Below, one piece after another: positions 13,194 through 26,069 of a DNA stretch of 64,000 bases (positions are counted from its first letter, which is position 1; each line of letters opens with the position of its first letter). Both the position numbers and the translations under genes were made by a program. The stretch spans positions 7,895,576 through 7,959,575 of the forward strand of contig NC_053115.1 of the NCBI RefSeq assembly GCF_010015445.1, in the 5' to 3' direction. The DNA is from Perca fluviatilis. Lineage: Eukaryota; Chordata; Actinopteri; Perciformes; Percidae. Below the pieces are notes generated by a model. That model searched no databases and was not told the origin of the DNA. It worked only from the letters and a program-made list of their open reading frames with translations.

Positions 13194-14771
13194 CATATTG
13201 TAGTAATTGCAAATTAATTATTTCATCATGTTTACCAAGACACTGTGGTTAATGTTTTAGGAGAGAACATACTGAAAGCTTTTAAAAGGTCTGTTGTTAA
13301 CATTCTTTCAGAGCTGAGCAGGGCTTTATGGGTAACATCTACTCTGCTCTATAATGGCAGAATCTTGCTGTGCTACATACCAAGCACACTTATCTGAATT
13401 ATTTAAATCATTCATTGTCAATTTCTCTGATGACCGTAGGCTACAATGTCCTTTCATTAGGCTTTGACTCCATCTTATTCTTGCTAAAATTAGAACAATG
13501 TAGGATTCTTGTTATTACGACATAGTAACTTATTATTTTATAAAAAGAAAAGTTCTTTGTTGTGTCATCTTTATGAGAAACCTTGTGTCATCATTGTGTC
13601 ATCATTATGAGAAACCAATTATTTTAATTCATAATGGCAGAAATACTGCTGTAGCAGTTTGACCAAAAGCGTCTTGGAACTTTCCTTTGTAATATGTTTC
13701 AATATGTTTCTGATTCATCGGACTTTCACACAGCTGGTTCAAAGCAGACCTCTGACCTCTGCTTCTCTCTGACCAGTCTGGCCACCGGGTTGCGTACCAT
13801 CATCTCCTCCACGTGTACAGTATGAAGTAGAGCAGAACCACAGGAAGTAGTTTGATGTGTGAGCTTGGTGCTATATCTGGCGGTGCTGAACGCAGGGTCT
13901 GGGGTCTGGCAGGGGCCTCCCAGGGGGGCCTCACCTCTGAACTACCCACTCCTGAATGTCTCTTTGAAGTGCTGTGGGGAAAGTTAAGTGCTGACAGGGG
14001 TGTATAGTGGCTTCCTCAGGTTATGTTATGTCGGGGGGGAAAGAGCTATGCTGCGTTGTCATACGTAGTCTTGTAAATGCTGCTGAGCCGAGTGCTGCAG
14101 CGTTCGGGTTACATGGCCGACATAAACATCAGAGAAAAGGAATGATTCAGACCGGCACTATGCTGATGCGCTCTGACGTGATAGAATAGAAATGATGTCT
14201 GGGGGAAGTTGCATTAAATATCTCACAGGCGCCCTCCCTTTCATCACATGGCCACGCACTGCACCATCCACAGCAGGGTTTTAAACAGAGGAGAGCTGCA
14301 CTGATGTCATGCTGTCGAGTAGAAACAGGGCGAGGAGCTGAGCTGGGCTAACATAGGCAGACAACAGCGCTGCGCCTGCTGCTTTCTGTGTGTCCGGCCA
14401 GCCTCTGTTCCTCTCTATCTTCTGTATGCATTTGCCTTTCTCTATCCCTTCTCTATCATCAGTTTTCTTCCCGCCCTGCTCTTTGGCATTTATCCCCCTC
14501 CTCATTATTCACCCCTTTCTCTGAATGCTCGTTGGTGTGGTCTCTTGTCTAGCTTGTGTTGAACCTTTTTGTGATGCCTCGGCCTATTTTATTTGTTTTA
14601 CTGAATCAAGGCCACAACAGTGAGCTCTGACAGGCCTCTCCATCATGCTCGGCCTGGTGATTGATCTCAGATGGGCTTCGGGAGACTAAGGACTTACAAA
14701 ACAAACAAACAGTGCTCACACAAGATGCGTGTGAAACGCCTCGCACACACACGCACGCACACGCACGCACG

Positions 14772-14809
<38 letters not shown>

Positions 14810-15600
14810 CGCACATACTTTTCCAAGCGATACTTGACATCAATGTAAAAGCTAAATAATGAAAGTTAAATGAATTGAATTTCTGTCTTGCCTACTGTTT
14901 GATTAAGATGAAGCAATTACCAGTACGTTTCTCTGCTTTAGATGTGAGTAAAAGCCCTTTTATTCACACATATTTAGATTAGGCACCATCAGCCCATTAG
15001 CATGGATGCTGTGTCCCCTTGGCAGGAGTTCTACTTCTGACATCCAACTCAATCATTTATGCTGGCCAGTGCCAGTGTCCATGTCCAGCACAGAAAGATG
15101 GCACATGGGCAGGGGGCTGCAGGCTGCTACTCAGATGGCCTCACTACATTTGTATAAATCAGCGCAGTGCTGTATAAAACACACAGTGTGTGATGTAGGA
15201 CAGCATTGCCATTGTCGATACAGTTTTTACAACTCTCGAAACTAGACGATATTGATTCATTAAGCTCTTTCAGTGCCATTACAAAAGATGAAACTGCCTC
15301 AGCTACCTCGGTTTGATGGCTACATGAGTGAGATGTGATCAGAACTGCACCGCAGATGCTTCCATTTACACAGAGGGCTCCAACGATAACAAATGATAAC
15401 CGTGAGATCTTGGAAGGATTACTGAGTAAAATGCTTGGCTCATTTGACAGATGACTGTGACGTTGTTGTGCGGCAATTACAAAGCATTTAGAGTGAGCAC
15501 TGTACTGAGGAGTATGTACTGTACATACACAGCACAGAAGGCTTGGGTCTCATGCATGTGGGACAGCAGAGGGACACGAGGAGTATCCAGGGGGAGGCCA
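13194..15600. other. non-coding DNA, no gene seen
   Basis: Unique sequence, moderately GC-rich around 13740-14500, including pyrimidine-rich tracts near 14400-14520. It contains one CA array. Open frames are short and unrecognised. Confidence 0.5.
14743..14804. repeat. (CA)n microsatellite with CG interruptions
   Basis: CA run with GCAC steps in the left half and pure CA in the right half. Confidence 0.95.
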
Positions 15601-15678
15601 AGATTCAAGATTCCTTTTATTGTCATTCAACAAAAAAAATATAAAAAAAAATTTAAATGAACGAAATTACGAGCATGG
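15601..15678. repeat. interspersed fish repeat fragment
   Basis: Contains AAGATTCAAGATTCCTTTTA followed by TTGTCATTCAAC and an A-rich stretch, a familiar teleost dispersed repeat resembling a LINE/SINE 3' tail. It is interrupted by the hAT element at 15687. The flank resumes after 16771 with A-rich sequence. Confidence 0.5.
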
Positions 15679-16771
15679 CTCCTTTTTAGGGCTGGGACGA
15701 TTCGTCGACGTCATCGATTACGTAAATGCATCGACACAAATAATTTGCGTCGACGCGTCACTAAATAAAATAAATAAATAAAACTTGCATGCAAATTAAT
15801 TAATGTAATGCAGAACTAATGTAATGCGGAACTACTTTTAGATACGCGAGTTCTAGGGACAACTGATCTGTAGCCCCGCTTTAGCGCTGAAGCTAGCCGA
15901 GGTCCTCCGCCTACATGCAGTTTTTTGTCAGGTCAACGGTCCAGTGAGTGAGTCAGAGCTAGCAGCACGAAAGGACTGCGAAAGAGTATTGCTAGTGGTG
16001 GTGACAAACAAGAGTTAGAGGACCCGCTGGCCTCTTTAAGATCGCAAGTTTGGGAAAACTTTGAGACTGTATGGCTGCAGCCTGGGGCCTCCCGTGTCAT
16101 GCCCTCTCGTCTCATGCCATCCCCGCCTTGAAAACGTCTGTCTTCGGGTCAGTTCCAGTAGTAGGCTACAGGCGAGAGAGTGGTGGATGAGACGAGGACT
16201 GTGTGTCGGCGTTGTTCAGCAGTTGTTGGGTATGTGAGTGGAAATACATCTAACATGCTAACGCATATCCGACACCATCAACCAGATGTGCCAATCACTG
16301 GAAGGAGACAAAAAAACTGTCCCAACTTCTCTCTACAGTGCTTAACCAGCCTTTAGATACAAATAATGAAAGTTAAATTAAAGGGAGAAGAGCTTGGATG
16401 TTAAACAAGAGCTTATTCATTGTTTTACCTACTGTTAAAATTAGCAAATACAGGCTACTCTTTTTGCACTTTTATTTTTGTATTCCTCCTGAAAGTGACT
16501 TTATTTTGTGGTTGGATTGATAGCCTGCATCTGGCTTCAGGTTGCTCTACAAATTCATTTTACTTGGAACAATGCAGTGTTAAACAATTTTAATAAATAG
16601 AGATTTGAACCTTGTTGAAATTTGTTCTGTGTTGTTAATTGTTGTGGGAAAATAATCGCTAATTGAAAAATTAATCGAAAAATTAATCGTTAGATTAGTC
16701 GACAAATTGGAAAAATAATCACTAGATTAATCATTTCAAAAATAATCGTTTGGGACAGCACTACTCCTTTT
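15679..16771. mobile_element. hAT element with decayed transposase 5' end
   Basis: Termini are TAGGGCTGGGACGATTCGTC at 15687 and GTGCTGTCCCAAACGATT on the other strand ending at 16763. A perfect eight-base duplication, CTCCTTTT, lies at 15679-15686 and 16764-16771. The 1077-bp copy has AT-rich subterminal repeats (TTAATCG words at 16660-16750) and a remnant BED zinc-finger coding stretch in the middle. Confidence 0.92.
16020..16330 (+). pseudogene. remnant BED-type zinc finger of a hAT transposase
   Basis: In one + frame, codons from 16198 read TVCRRCSAVVGYVSGNTSNM and go on to LTHIRHHQPDV. This has the C-x2-C...H-x3/4-H spacing and the SGNTSNMLTHIRHH signature of BED fingers, the DNA-binding N-terminal domain of many hAT transposases. 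About 120 bases upstream, SQVWENF resembles the aromatic start of the same domain. The rest of the transposase is missing. The fragment is not a functional gene and marks the surrounding element as derived from an autonomous hAT. Confidence 0.72.
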
Positions 16772-17632
16772 TAAAAACGCAGATAAAAACACAGGGTAAT
16801 AAATAGAGCTCTTTGAATATAGAAAGAAGACATTGAGATGGAGAGGTGCACAAACTGTCCCGAGATACAGCGAAGAGAAAACATTGTTAGTGTTTATCAG
16901 AACTCTCTCCTCTTGGTTTTGTACTTTCTAGATTTGGCTCTATCCCTCTCTCTTCTTCATTTCTTTTCCCGTTATACTTGCCTCACTCTGCTCTATTTTC
17001 CATCGTTCAATGGTGCCCTTTAAACCTTCGCCCTACTGGCCTCGTTCCTGCATAAACATATTCCATTAACAGTAAGTTACTTAATTCAGATAACTCTAGG
17101 CCAGCCCTTTAAGGTCAACTGTGTTGAACTTAAATTATACTTCTGCCAAATAATTTCATAATAACAGTAAAATGTGCAATGGGGGGGCTGTATGATATGA
17201 ATTCCCTGTGGTTTGTTATTGTCGTTGCCCGCTGAAATGCCACCAAATGTGACATTTAGACCATCCGAAGCTCTGTTTCATTTCCGTAAAAACGGATTGG
17301 ATTTTACATGCACATGTACATACAGTATGAGGGGCCACTATGTCTTCAGGAAGCGTTGAATCAAGGCTGTACTGGGAGTGGAATGCCAATTCCTTTCAGG
17401 GTGAAAGCCATCGGTAGCTGAAACACTAAGTCATTACTCCTTAATTGAATTGGAGTTGTACTGTTTTCCTGGTTATGTGCTGGAACAACAGAATCAATTC
17501 TCATCAACGTCAGCATGTCAGCGAGAGACTGAGTTTGGTGGGGCAGAATGGATGAGTGAGTGAAGTCATGAAATTCCCGCGAGCTCAGGACATTAATGAA
17601 TGAGCAGAACTCGCCTGTCACTCTGGAATTGG

Positions 17633-17726
<94 letters not shown>

Positions 17727-18500
17727 ACAATAGCCCTTTCCCCAATGAGGAGCGTGGGGCAGGATTGCTTCAATTTGCTTCTCCTCTCCCACAGAGCTTG
17801 GCATTCAGTAGAGCGTTCCTTATTCAGAGAAAGCATCCGCGGCAAAATACAACTAGTGCCATCTGCTCCAGCTCCCCTTGCTTCCCGCCACAAAGCAGAT
17901 GATTATCAACTGGAGCCTGTTTAGCTTCAACGGAGCACTGGAGCATTTTAGCCAGCAACCAAAATATCAACTGAATTTGGGAACTTTTGACAAGTCGCAG
18001 GCTTCCTGTTTTGCACTTAGATTCTGTGTAATGTGCTTGTTCTCTGTACACATGATCCATTGACATTTTATGGAGTACAACACATTCTGAAAAACCCGGC
18101 ATAATGGCATTGGATGTACAGTAACACTCTTCTATATTCTCCACTGTTAGCAGAAATACCCTGGTGATAATGGGCTGCTCTGCATTAAGTAACAGTGTGT
18201 GCTTTGAAGGCTGATAGTTTGCCTTTTTTCCTGCTCTGCTAGCAAGGACAGACATTAATGGCCAAAGGATAGCCAGAAACAATAGAGGGCACTAGAAAAA
18301 AAGACCACAGGGGTCCATTCATACCCTCCTGTGCTTGTCTTTATGGAAAATATGTATCTCAGCAGGCCACTGTGTCACATGCAGTGCACAGTCAAGAGAG
18401 GTGCACACTAACACACCGCAAGCTGTGGTTACACGTGCATCCTCTGATGACTGAATATGTCTTATGAGAATTTTTTTTAGATAGGGTAAGGTTATTGTTG
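16772..18500. other. non-coding DNA, no gene seen
   Basis: Unique sequence around one long CA array. The long minus-strand open frames at 17361-17804 and 17824-18282 have no recognisable domain. The first runs through the repeat and is an artefact. The second is unsupported. Confidence 0.5.
17635..17724. repeat. (CA)n microsatellite
   Basis: Pure CA run of about 90 bases. Confidence 0.97.
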
Positions 18501-18504
18501 TTCT

Positions 18505-18665
18505 ATATTTTTCTTATTATCAACAGATGCAATTAAAAGATGATAAACCAACAATGAATGGTCCTACTAACAAGTGTGGTCTGTGTAGCCAAATCCAGTT
18601 CCACTGTTGTCCAAAAACGTTTAAAAGCACATCAATGATCCACGGCATTGTACTGAAGGACATGC
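18505..18665 (+). repeat. dispersed repeat copy A (matches 60448-60625)
   Basis: Shares ordered words with a second stretch in this window: TTCTTATTATCAACA, AAACCAACAATGAATG, CTA.CAACAAGTG.GTCTGT, CATCAATGATCCA. Both copies are in the same orientation. No terminal repeats are seen, so the class is unknown. Confidence 0.55.
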
Positions 18666-18743
18666 TCCCACATTACCATAACTATGGGCACTATAGTTCT
18701 TTATCAGTCAATCGCACGCACTGCAAAATGCGAATGAATGCTT

Positions 18744-19341
18744 GTTTCCATCCACTACTGGATGTAATTATTGGGAGTTGGTTCATCGAGATAAGCAGAA
18801 GGTGACGCTGATTCTCCAGTCAGAAAACCATTATACCACTGCAGAAGAAGAGGGCGCAACACGATGAAGTAAACAAACGAGCACCAGTCAAATCCCAAAT
18901 GGTGAAAAACAATGTAGAAAGCTTGATGGAAATATGACAGAATATGATTCTGTTTGAATTTCAAGAATTTCACATTTCAAGAATTAGCTTGCTAGCGCAC
19001 CAAGCGTATAATGGAGGCAGCACTGGAGAGCTTCGCTGTAGCAACTTGAATTCGGCCAGCTGAGACCCCACAGACCCCGGTGGTGGCCAATGGCACCAGG
19101 CGTTGGGTGAAAGTTGCTGCCCCCCCTCCCCGCTTTAATTCAGTGGGAAACACCGCACCCGTTTCATTTATTTGCCAAATCTTTGCACTTTGCTGCATAT
19201 TGCTTTTATCGATACACCAACCTTAGCCAATCGTAAAAACTGATATATATTTTAAGACTTTTTCGAAATTTCGCCATTTCCACTCAGGTTTTTTTTTTAT
19301 GCGCAAATTGAAAATGCGCATAAAAACAGGTGGATGGAAAC
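18744..19341. mobile_element. inverted-repeat element (MITE)
   Basis: Left end GTTTCCATCCACTACTG and right end GGTGGATGGAAAC form an imperfect TIR. The right subterminal region has ATGCGCA words in both orientations (19300-19325). I recognise GTTTCCATCCACCTG with ATGCGCA as a common fish MITE terminus. I could not read a convincing TSD. The interior is non-coding. Confidence 0.65.
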
Positions 19342-20350
19342 GCACTTACTCTCTGTAGCACATTTTTTTTTTTTTTTGAAAAAATTTTGTTTTTGTAAAT
19401 AAATGAGATATCATGTGGCATTCAATATGAAAGCTTTCTCTTTTATGGAAATTGGTGGCATTCTTTTTGCTTGTCACCCTCACACTGTTTGAGACAAGTG
19501 TATGTCCTGCCTGTCATTGTTCATACAATGTCCACCCTATCACAGAATGGATTTTCAATAGAAAAGGCTCCCTCCCCTCCACCCTAATCCGATTTGCAGC
19601 CTATTTGTATGCCTTATAAAAGCCTTAAAGTCTGCCGCTTGGCTTGGCTAGTCTTTTTTTTTTTTTTTAATGTCACAGATCTGGGAGACAGAGATGATGT
19701 GAGGACAGGGAGAGAAAGTGGAGCAGAGATAGAAGAACAGGGATGAAGACATGGAGGGACAGGATGTAACGCAGCGAGGCAGCCTCACCGAGCGAGAGAG
19801 ACAAACCAATATGCAGAGAGGAAGACAAACAGCCACAGCATCCAGTAGTCTACATTGTCTCTCCACTGCTGCTGTTTTTCTCCCAGTCTGAGCTAAAGCT
19901 GAATAAGTTAAGCAATAACGTATCCAACACTCATATGAAAAATGGAACACATGTCAACAGTCAATAGCACACACAGCAAACAGACAAGTGTAAACAAACA
20001 GAAAAACGGAGAAAGAGAAAAAGATTACACACAAATCATATGAAGGGATTTCACAGTGAATCAATTATCAGAGCTTCTGTCCATGTCAGGCAGGATCAGG
20101 CTACGAGGTGAGCCTGAAGGGTGGGAGGTTGAAGGGATTAGAGCCCACAGAGAAGAGCAGGAGGAACAAGATGGCCACAATAGGAGGATGACCAAGCCGT
20201 CAAAGGGAGAGTTTTTAGACTAGGTCAGGCTTTGAGGAAAGAAAGCCGTGGACCATAAACAACATGCAGGCTTATTTTATAGAGGATGGTCCAATAAACC
20301 GTGACACCTTAAAACCTGTTTACGTCCTGTAATGTGCCTGCTTTGATAAC
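19342..20350. other. non-coding DNA with T- and A-tracts
   Basis: Contains T-runs at about 19363-19378 and 19655-19668 and purine-rich sequence around 19680-20180. No gene, RNA or transposon end is recognised. Confidence 0.5.
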
Positions 20351-20353
20351 ACC

Positions 20354-21276
20354 AGGTTACATACCTGCAAACTAGTCGCTTTTCGGTGAAAATTGCCGTT
20401 TTCAATGGGAAATTGTCATCAACGTGAATCGTGTAGATCCGAAGAGTTTTTATTTTTTGGGGGGGTGTACAATTTCCCATAAACGGGAGTTTCAAAAACC
20501 TACTGCGGTCTTCTTCACAATAAAACATCTTTGGTGATACGTTACGCGAGTCATTTGGCCAATCACAATCACTGACATTAGTTTTGAGGTAAGTGCTGTT
20601 ATCTGCCAACAATATAATTGTTTTCTCTAAACATGTTTAACGTTAACGTTATAATGGAAAGCAAGCGTGTTGGCTAGTCGGCTTGTCAGCTAACGTAAGA
20701 TCACCGAATTGTGTTGTTAGCCTACGATGTTAGTTCGATGTGAAGGATTTTGGCAAGGCTATCTCCTCCATTGCATTAGTATAATACTAATTTTATCTGA
20801 TTTTTAATGTATATCTAGTCGTAAGATATGAGCGAAATGAAAACGAACCCATTGGTGTCTGGTTTAACGTTGATGAGTAGGGTTGGGTACCGAGACCCGG
20901 TACTAATACGGCACCGGTGCCTTAACGACCGTTAATAGCAATGGGGATTTCGGTGCCTTATTTAGGTGCCACTTAAATGCCTGAACTTCTCTCTGATGCT
21001 CCGAAAGGGACGTTAGAGACAACTGAAACATCGCCGCATGTCACGCTAGTCAACACTTTACTCGACAGCAGGTAACGTTAGCCTACCGTTAGCTAGCAGC
21101 TGGAGTAAACACGGTTAAAATGCTGACAGCTAAACGGTGTAAAAGTGTGTCTGTATTTCAGTGGAGAGGATTCCAACAGCAGTCTGTAGCTGCCGTTGTC
21201 TGAAAAACAACACAGATGTTGCGTTCACAAATGTGTCACCTATTTCAGCCCTTCTGAGTTTGCAGGTATGAGGTTA
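20354..21276. mobile_element. inverted-repeat DNA transposon (non-autonomous) carrying a truncated hAT
   Basis: The left end CATACCTGCAAACT at 20360 pairs with AGTTTGCAGGTATG ending at 21270. AGGTTA is found on both sides (20354-20359 and 21271-21276), a possible six-base TSD. The class is unclear from this alone. It contains a hAT left end at 20878. Confidence 0.7.
20878..21240. mobile_element. hAT element, left end only
   Basis: Begins TAGGGTTGGGTACCGAGACC, the same terminus type as the complete hAT at 40351. The interior has GTTAGC-rich sequence. No inverted right terminus is seen before the host element ends, so the copy is truncated. The right boundary given is approximate. Confidence 0.65.
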
Positions 21277-21429
21277 AAGAGCCCAGGCTGAGCCCAGCAA
21301 GTTTCCAGCTGTCACTCTTTGTGTTATTAGTGGAACAAGAGTGGGGATTGAGAGGAGAGTCATCTTTGCTTCAAGCCAAGAGGATGCACTGCACTGGAGC
21401 TATTTGTTGCCAATCCCTCTCCTTAACAC

Positions 21430-21558
<129 letters not shown>

Positions 21559-21559
21559 C

Positions 21560-22588
21560 ATGCGGGTGATTGCACATGTGTGGGAAGACATTGCTATTTG
21601 CATGAGGTTCACATTCATTAACAGTTCATACTAGAGAGCATAATTAAAAGCTTGCTGTGTTTGTAATTACCCTGTAGCACCTGTTCCCCCACTGCATGTC
21701 TCCGATGCCCACAACACAACACTCACTGTCACATTCTCTCGTAGGTGATATGAAGGCCTCAGGGGCACGATTTATTCTTTCAAGTTAGATTATGAGATTC
21801 ATAAAGTTGAGATTTGACTCATTAAATCAGAAGAGTCATTAAATGGGATCAGAACAAGAATAAATGGGAATGTTGGGGCAACCCAAAAGCAATGCAAATA
21901 GCAAAAGGACACAAATATTCAAATGTGGCTAATCTAATATTTATACTGTTGTTGCATGATAAAGCCGGCGGCTTAATGGAAACATAGTTTAACCAGCAGT
22001 GTGAGAAATCATTTCACATGCATACATGTGTTCTTATACCTGCACACACATGCATGCAAACATGACGTACACTTTAATTCTTTTAGTAAAAGCTATACCA
22101 GGACCATCAGCTGCATCTCTGATGAGGTTTGCAGCAGCAGCAGTGTGTGTGTGTGTGTGGCATTTATACAAATATGTGTCAGGGTGTGAGACAGCTTTTC
22201 ACTCAAGGGCCCCTCTTATGCGTAGTGACACCTTAGTATTTTTGAAGAAGTGCAGTACCAACAGGAGAGGGCGGCCCTAAAGATTCAGCCTGGGACTTTA
22301 GTGGACTGGTGTGTTGAGTCAGGAGCCTTGCCAGGAAAGGAGAAAAAAAGCGAGACTAGTAGAGTTAAGGGAATAGGGATGAGCTGAGAGATGATGTTTC
22401 ATTAGCTTAGGCATTACTCACCAGGGTTGCTATTTCTCTCAGCTATAAACCTTGTGTCTTTCCCTGTTCTAGTCAGATACAGCCAGCTGCTGTAATGCGA
22501 GGGAGAGGAAGGTTAGGGAAAGAGAGAAAAGGGAGATTTCAGGGCAGAAGAAGTGGATGAAGGTGAGACCAATGAATCAGCACAGTCT
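21560..22588. other. non-coding DNA, no gene seen
   Basis: Unique sequence with a short TG run at about 22142-22159. No recognisable coding or repeat structure. Confidence 0.5.
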
Positions 22589-24053
22589 TTAAAGGGGTAT
22601 TCCAGCGAGATACGGCGGATTTCCACCAACTGTGGAACGGCTGCGTGTCGGCTCCGCTGCGTGTCGGCTCCGTGCTCCACTGTCTCCACCAGGTCTGTAT
22701 TTGTTGCGGAACGGCTGCGGTCATGAATGACAGCTGAAGTCACTAGGACCCACGAGATCTTGCAAATTCACGTATGATCGCGCAATATAACAGGATGTAG
22801 TTTCTATAAACAGAACCACAAAACCAACAACACTTTGTTTCCATTCCGACTTTAGGCCTGTCTCCGCCCATAATGACGTTTTCATTAGCCCCTCTCTGCC
22901 TACCAAACACCAGACATGTATAAAGTACTAGAGACCCAGGCTTGAGTAAAGGTACCAGTGCTCTATCCAAAAAGTGACTTGAGTAGAAGTTGAAGTGCTC
23001 TTTAAGCACCACACTTAAGTGGAAGCACTAAAGTATTCAACATTTTTTGTACTTAAGTATTGCAAGTAGTTTATTTTAAAATGTACTACTCAAGTACTGA
23101 AACTAAAAGTACAATTATTGTGTTACGTAGTTAAGGACACTCACAGTTCCTTTGGCTGTAGCAGCAGTACGAGGACAGGAATGTCCATCACCGCAGCATG
23201 TCATGAACCGCGGGTAGCTAGTTAGCTAGCGCTTACTGATAGCTCAAGCTGGTGTGCCATTTGTGTATTATATTTGTAACTTACCTAGATATGTTTCTTC
23301 AAATTTGACGATGAATTTTTGAAGGCCATTATTTTCGGGAGTCAGAGTAGGCACTTCAGTCTCTATGAATTGTCTTTCACTCCGACAAATGAAAACGTGG
23401 ACTCTAAGTAGGGCCAGGGGTGGTCTCCTTCCTCACCCTCACTGCCACCATCACTCAAAGTTGAAGGTGGTGTTTCTGGTTCTTCCATCTGGAAACAAAC
23501 TAACAAAGCTCAAGTGTTCTCAATGCAGACAGGCAGCAGAGAACGAAAGGCAGAACGGCAGCACGCGCGGTCGTCTTATAAGACAGCTTGGTCGCTTGAT
23601 TCGCTCAATGATGAGTCAGCTTCATCAAACCTGGTGACAGAGCCATCTACCGCTCTGGCAGTGATAATGTGGGTTTGGAATGATTCGTAACATTTTCATA
23701 ATTGTAACGAGTAACGATGCAGCACATAAAAAATGTATCGGAGTAGAAGTATTAAACTCATCGAAAATATGTACTGAAGTAAAAGTGGAAGTAGATGAAA
23801 AAAATAATAATCCAGTAGAGTACAGATACAGCCTTTTAGTACTTAAGTACAGTAGTGAAGTAGTTCATTACTATACATCTCTGCCAAACACCCATGTGTT
23901 TCAAATTCCACATCTCTAGTTTTTAACTCTGGCTTTCAGTTATAGATTTGTGTTCTTCAAATTATTTTATTCAGACTTTGGAGTGAGCTCTCCTAAGCCA
24001 CTCTTCATGATAGACTGAACCTGATGTGTAAAACCGGTGAAGGGCCCCTTTAA
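22589..24053. mobile_element. TTAA-targeting transposon, hosting a hAT insertion
   Basis: The left end is TTAA followed by AGGGGTATTCCAGCG (22589-). The right end is the inverted AGGGGCCCTTCACCGG followed by TTAA (24050-24053). TTAA duplication is typical of piggyBac and Kolobok transposons. An AG start fits Kolobok-like better than piggyBac, which usually begins CCC, but this is inference. No transposase is seen. Confidence 0.75.
22903..23891. mobile_element. hAT element nested in the TTAA element
   Basis: Element at 22911-23883 with termini CAGACATGTATA and, inverted, CAGAGATGTATA. A perfect eight-base duplication, CCAAACAC, lies at 22903-22910 and 23884-23891. Both ends are packed with ACTTAAGTA/AGTACT words. 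The interior has no intact transposase. It is the same style of element as the older copy at 31287. Confidence 0.92.
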
Positions 24054-25437
24054 GAACTGACAGGGTCAGTGGTAAAGAGGGGGGCAGTAAAGTGGATGGA
24101 AGGATGAGAATAAGGGTGGTGATTAGAAAGAAAGGAAATGAATGGGAGGATCTTGGAGAAACTATTGATTTGAATGGTGTATTGACTGCATTACTTTTCA
24201 CTTCAAACCAATTCTGCTGTCTCACTGACTGACAGTAAATTATTCTAGAAACCTATAAGGTTAAAGGTAGATGTGTAATGACTAGCTGGCACAATTAACA
24301 AATGGATAATGGCTCCCACCTGCCACCTTCCTCCTGACCTGATGGCTTTGCAAAGCAAAGCCCGGTAATGACACTAGTTTCATTCAGACCACAGTGGGAA
24401 TTTCTTTCAGCTGTCTAGCATGATAATGACCATTTGGCCAATTTTCTCTCTTTTATCTGGCCTAAGCTTCCCTTTTGTCTGAGACACAATGTCTTAAGGT
24501 TAAAATGTCTCCTCATGGGGTATGATTTAAGGCCATGGTCACACAAAGCTGACTACATTTTTAAAACACATCTTCAGTTCTCTCTCATCCACATGAAGAT
24601 GGTGTTTTTCACAGCCCAAAGCACCACTTTAACAGAATGGATACATCTGAAACATGTCATGTTAGTGTGGATGGAGAAAGAAAAGGCTTATCCCACCTGA
24701 GGACGTAAGCCTTCACAGCTACGGTTGGGTGCTGACACCTCCAACGCTTTATGGGATGACTCATTGTGGATGCCAGAATCACACAATACAGGTTGTGTCG
24801 GCCACACTGAAACACAATATAAGACCATGGCGAGCAGGAGGTGACAGGAAGGAGGTTTAACCTGCTGAGACTCAGAAGAGTCACTGGGCCTGTTACGCGT
24901 CTTACCAGGCCATGGCTGTAATGCACAGCTTTGTTGCTTGCCACAATAAACAGGGAATACAAATAGATTTCTTTGTTTTTCAATTGCTTTTGTGTCAGTG
25001 TGAACAGAGATTTTTTTAAGTGATGTACAATGCTATCAGTTCTCACATGTTAACAGTGTGTACCTGTTATACTGTGGAAATGGCTTAAACCACCACTTGT
25101 AACTGCCTTAGTATTTCTTGTTTGCTTCGTTGAGAGCAAAACAAGATAAACCAGGGACAAAGCAGCACCAGGGGCGTGGCGCGCGAGCAAGGTCGTCAAT
25201 TAAATGCACTCCCTCCATATTAGCAATTAGACAGCCACTCCCATTGTTTAAGCTTGCAGAAGCCCTGGGGTGGGGTGGGGGTAGGGGGGGGGATGGTCAG
25301 GGTGAGGACTCTCAAGTTTACACAGGGGATGAATAGAAAATTTGATAAAAGCAACAAAAGCGTGACCCCACTTTATATCAGGGCGCGTTTGTCTTTCAGA
25401 CTGATGGAAGAAGGTGCGGAGGGGTGTCCCGGGAGGC

Positions 25438-25474
<37 letters not shown>

Positions 25475-26069
25475 GAATAGACAGGGAGGGGGATGAAGCA
25501 GTATCCCCACACAAAGCACACCATTATTTTAGTGGCCCCCCCTCTCCTGTGGGAGACTTGGCTGAATGTGCCCCTCCAGTAGCACAACTCAGTCAAGGCA
25601 ACAGTGCTTAGCTATTCATTTATCTGAATAACAAGTGGAATGAGGCAGAGAACGAAGCAAAATGAGTGCAGGTGGGGAAACAGTGTCTGTACACGACTCA
25701 GATTAATACTCTGACAAGGAAAATGTAACAGATGACACTATACACTGTACTGAACATGTACCACTGCTGGGCCATCAGTCTAACCCAGCTAGTGTTGATT
25801 TTACTCAGACCAGTTATGGGGCTAGGATTTGAAATAAAAGCTTTCCTCTGCACTTTACATCCTGTTGAAGTTGCAAATTGTTTTAGCCTCTTGGCTTGGC
25901 TAGCGTCTCCCTGGCCTTCCTCACTACCTACATAGAGCTGGCAGCAGCACAAAAGGAGCTGTCCTACTTCTAGCTGCCCGTGCTTCTTCTTTACACTGTG
26001 TGGCTTTGGTAAGGTGCGTCTGTGTTTTGACTTAACATGCACCTACTTGTGCTAATATTAGAGATATTA
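24054..26069. other. non-coding DNA, no gene seen
   Basis: Unique sequence containing a GA microsatellite and a G-rich patch (about 25260-25295). The minus-strand open frames (24657-25046, 25698-26042) show no family I recognise. Confidence 0.45.
25442..25470. repeat. (GA)n microsatellite
   Basis: Pure GA run of about 29 bases. Confidence 0.95.

Noticed and set aside
17361..17804. 147-codon open frame on the - strand
   Set aside because: About a third is the Cys-Val translation of a TG/CA array.
17824..18282. 152-codon open frame on the - strand
   Set aside because: No recognisable motif. A frame of this length is expected by chance in 64 kb of both strands.
24657..25046. 129-codon open frame on the - strand
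   Set aside because: No recognisable family, and the codons show no sign of constraint that I can see.
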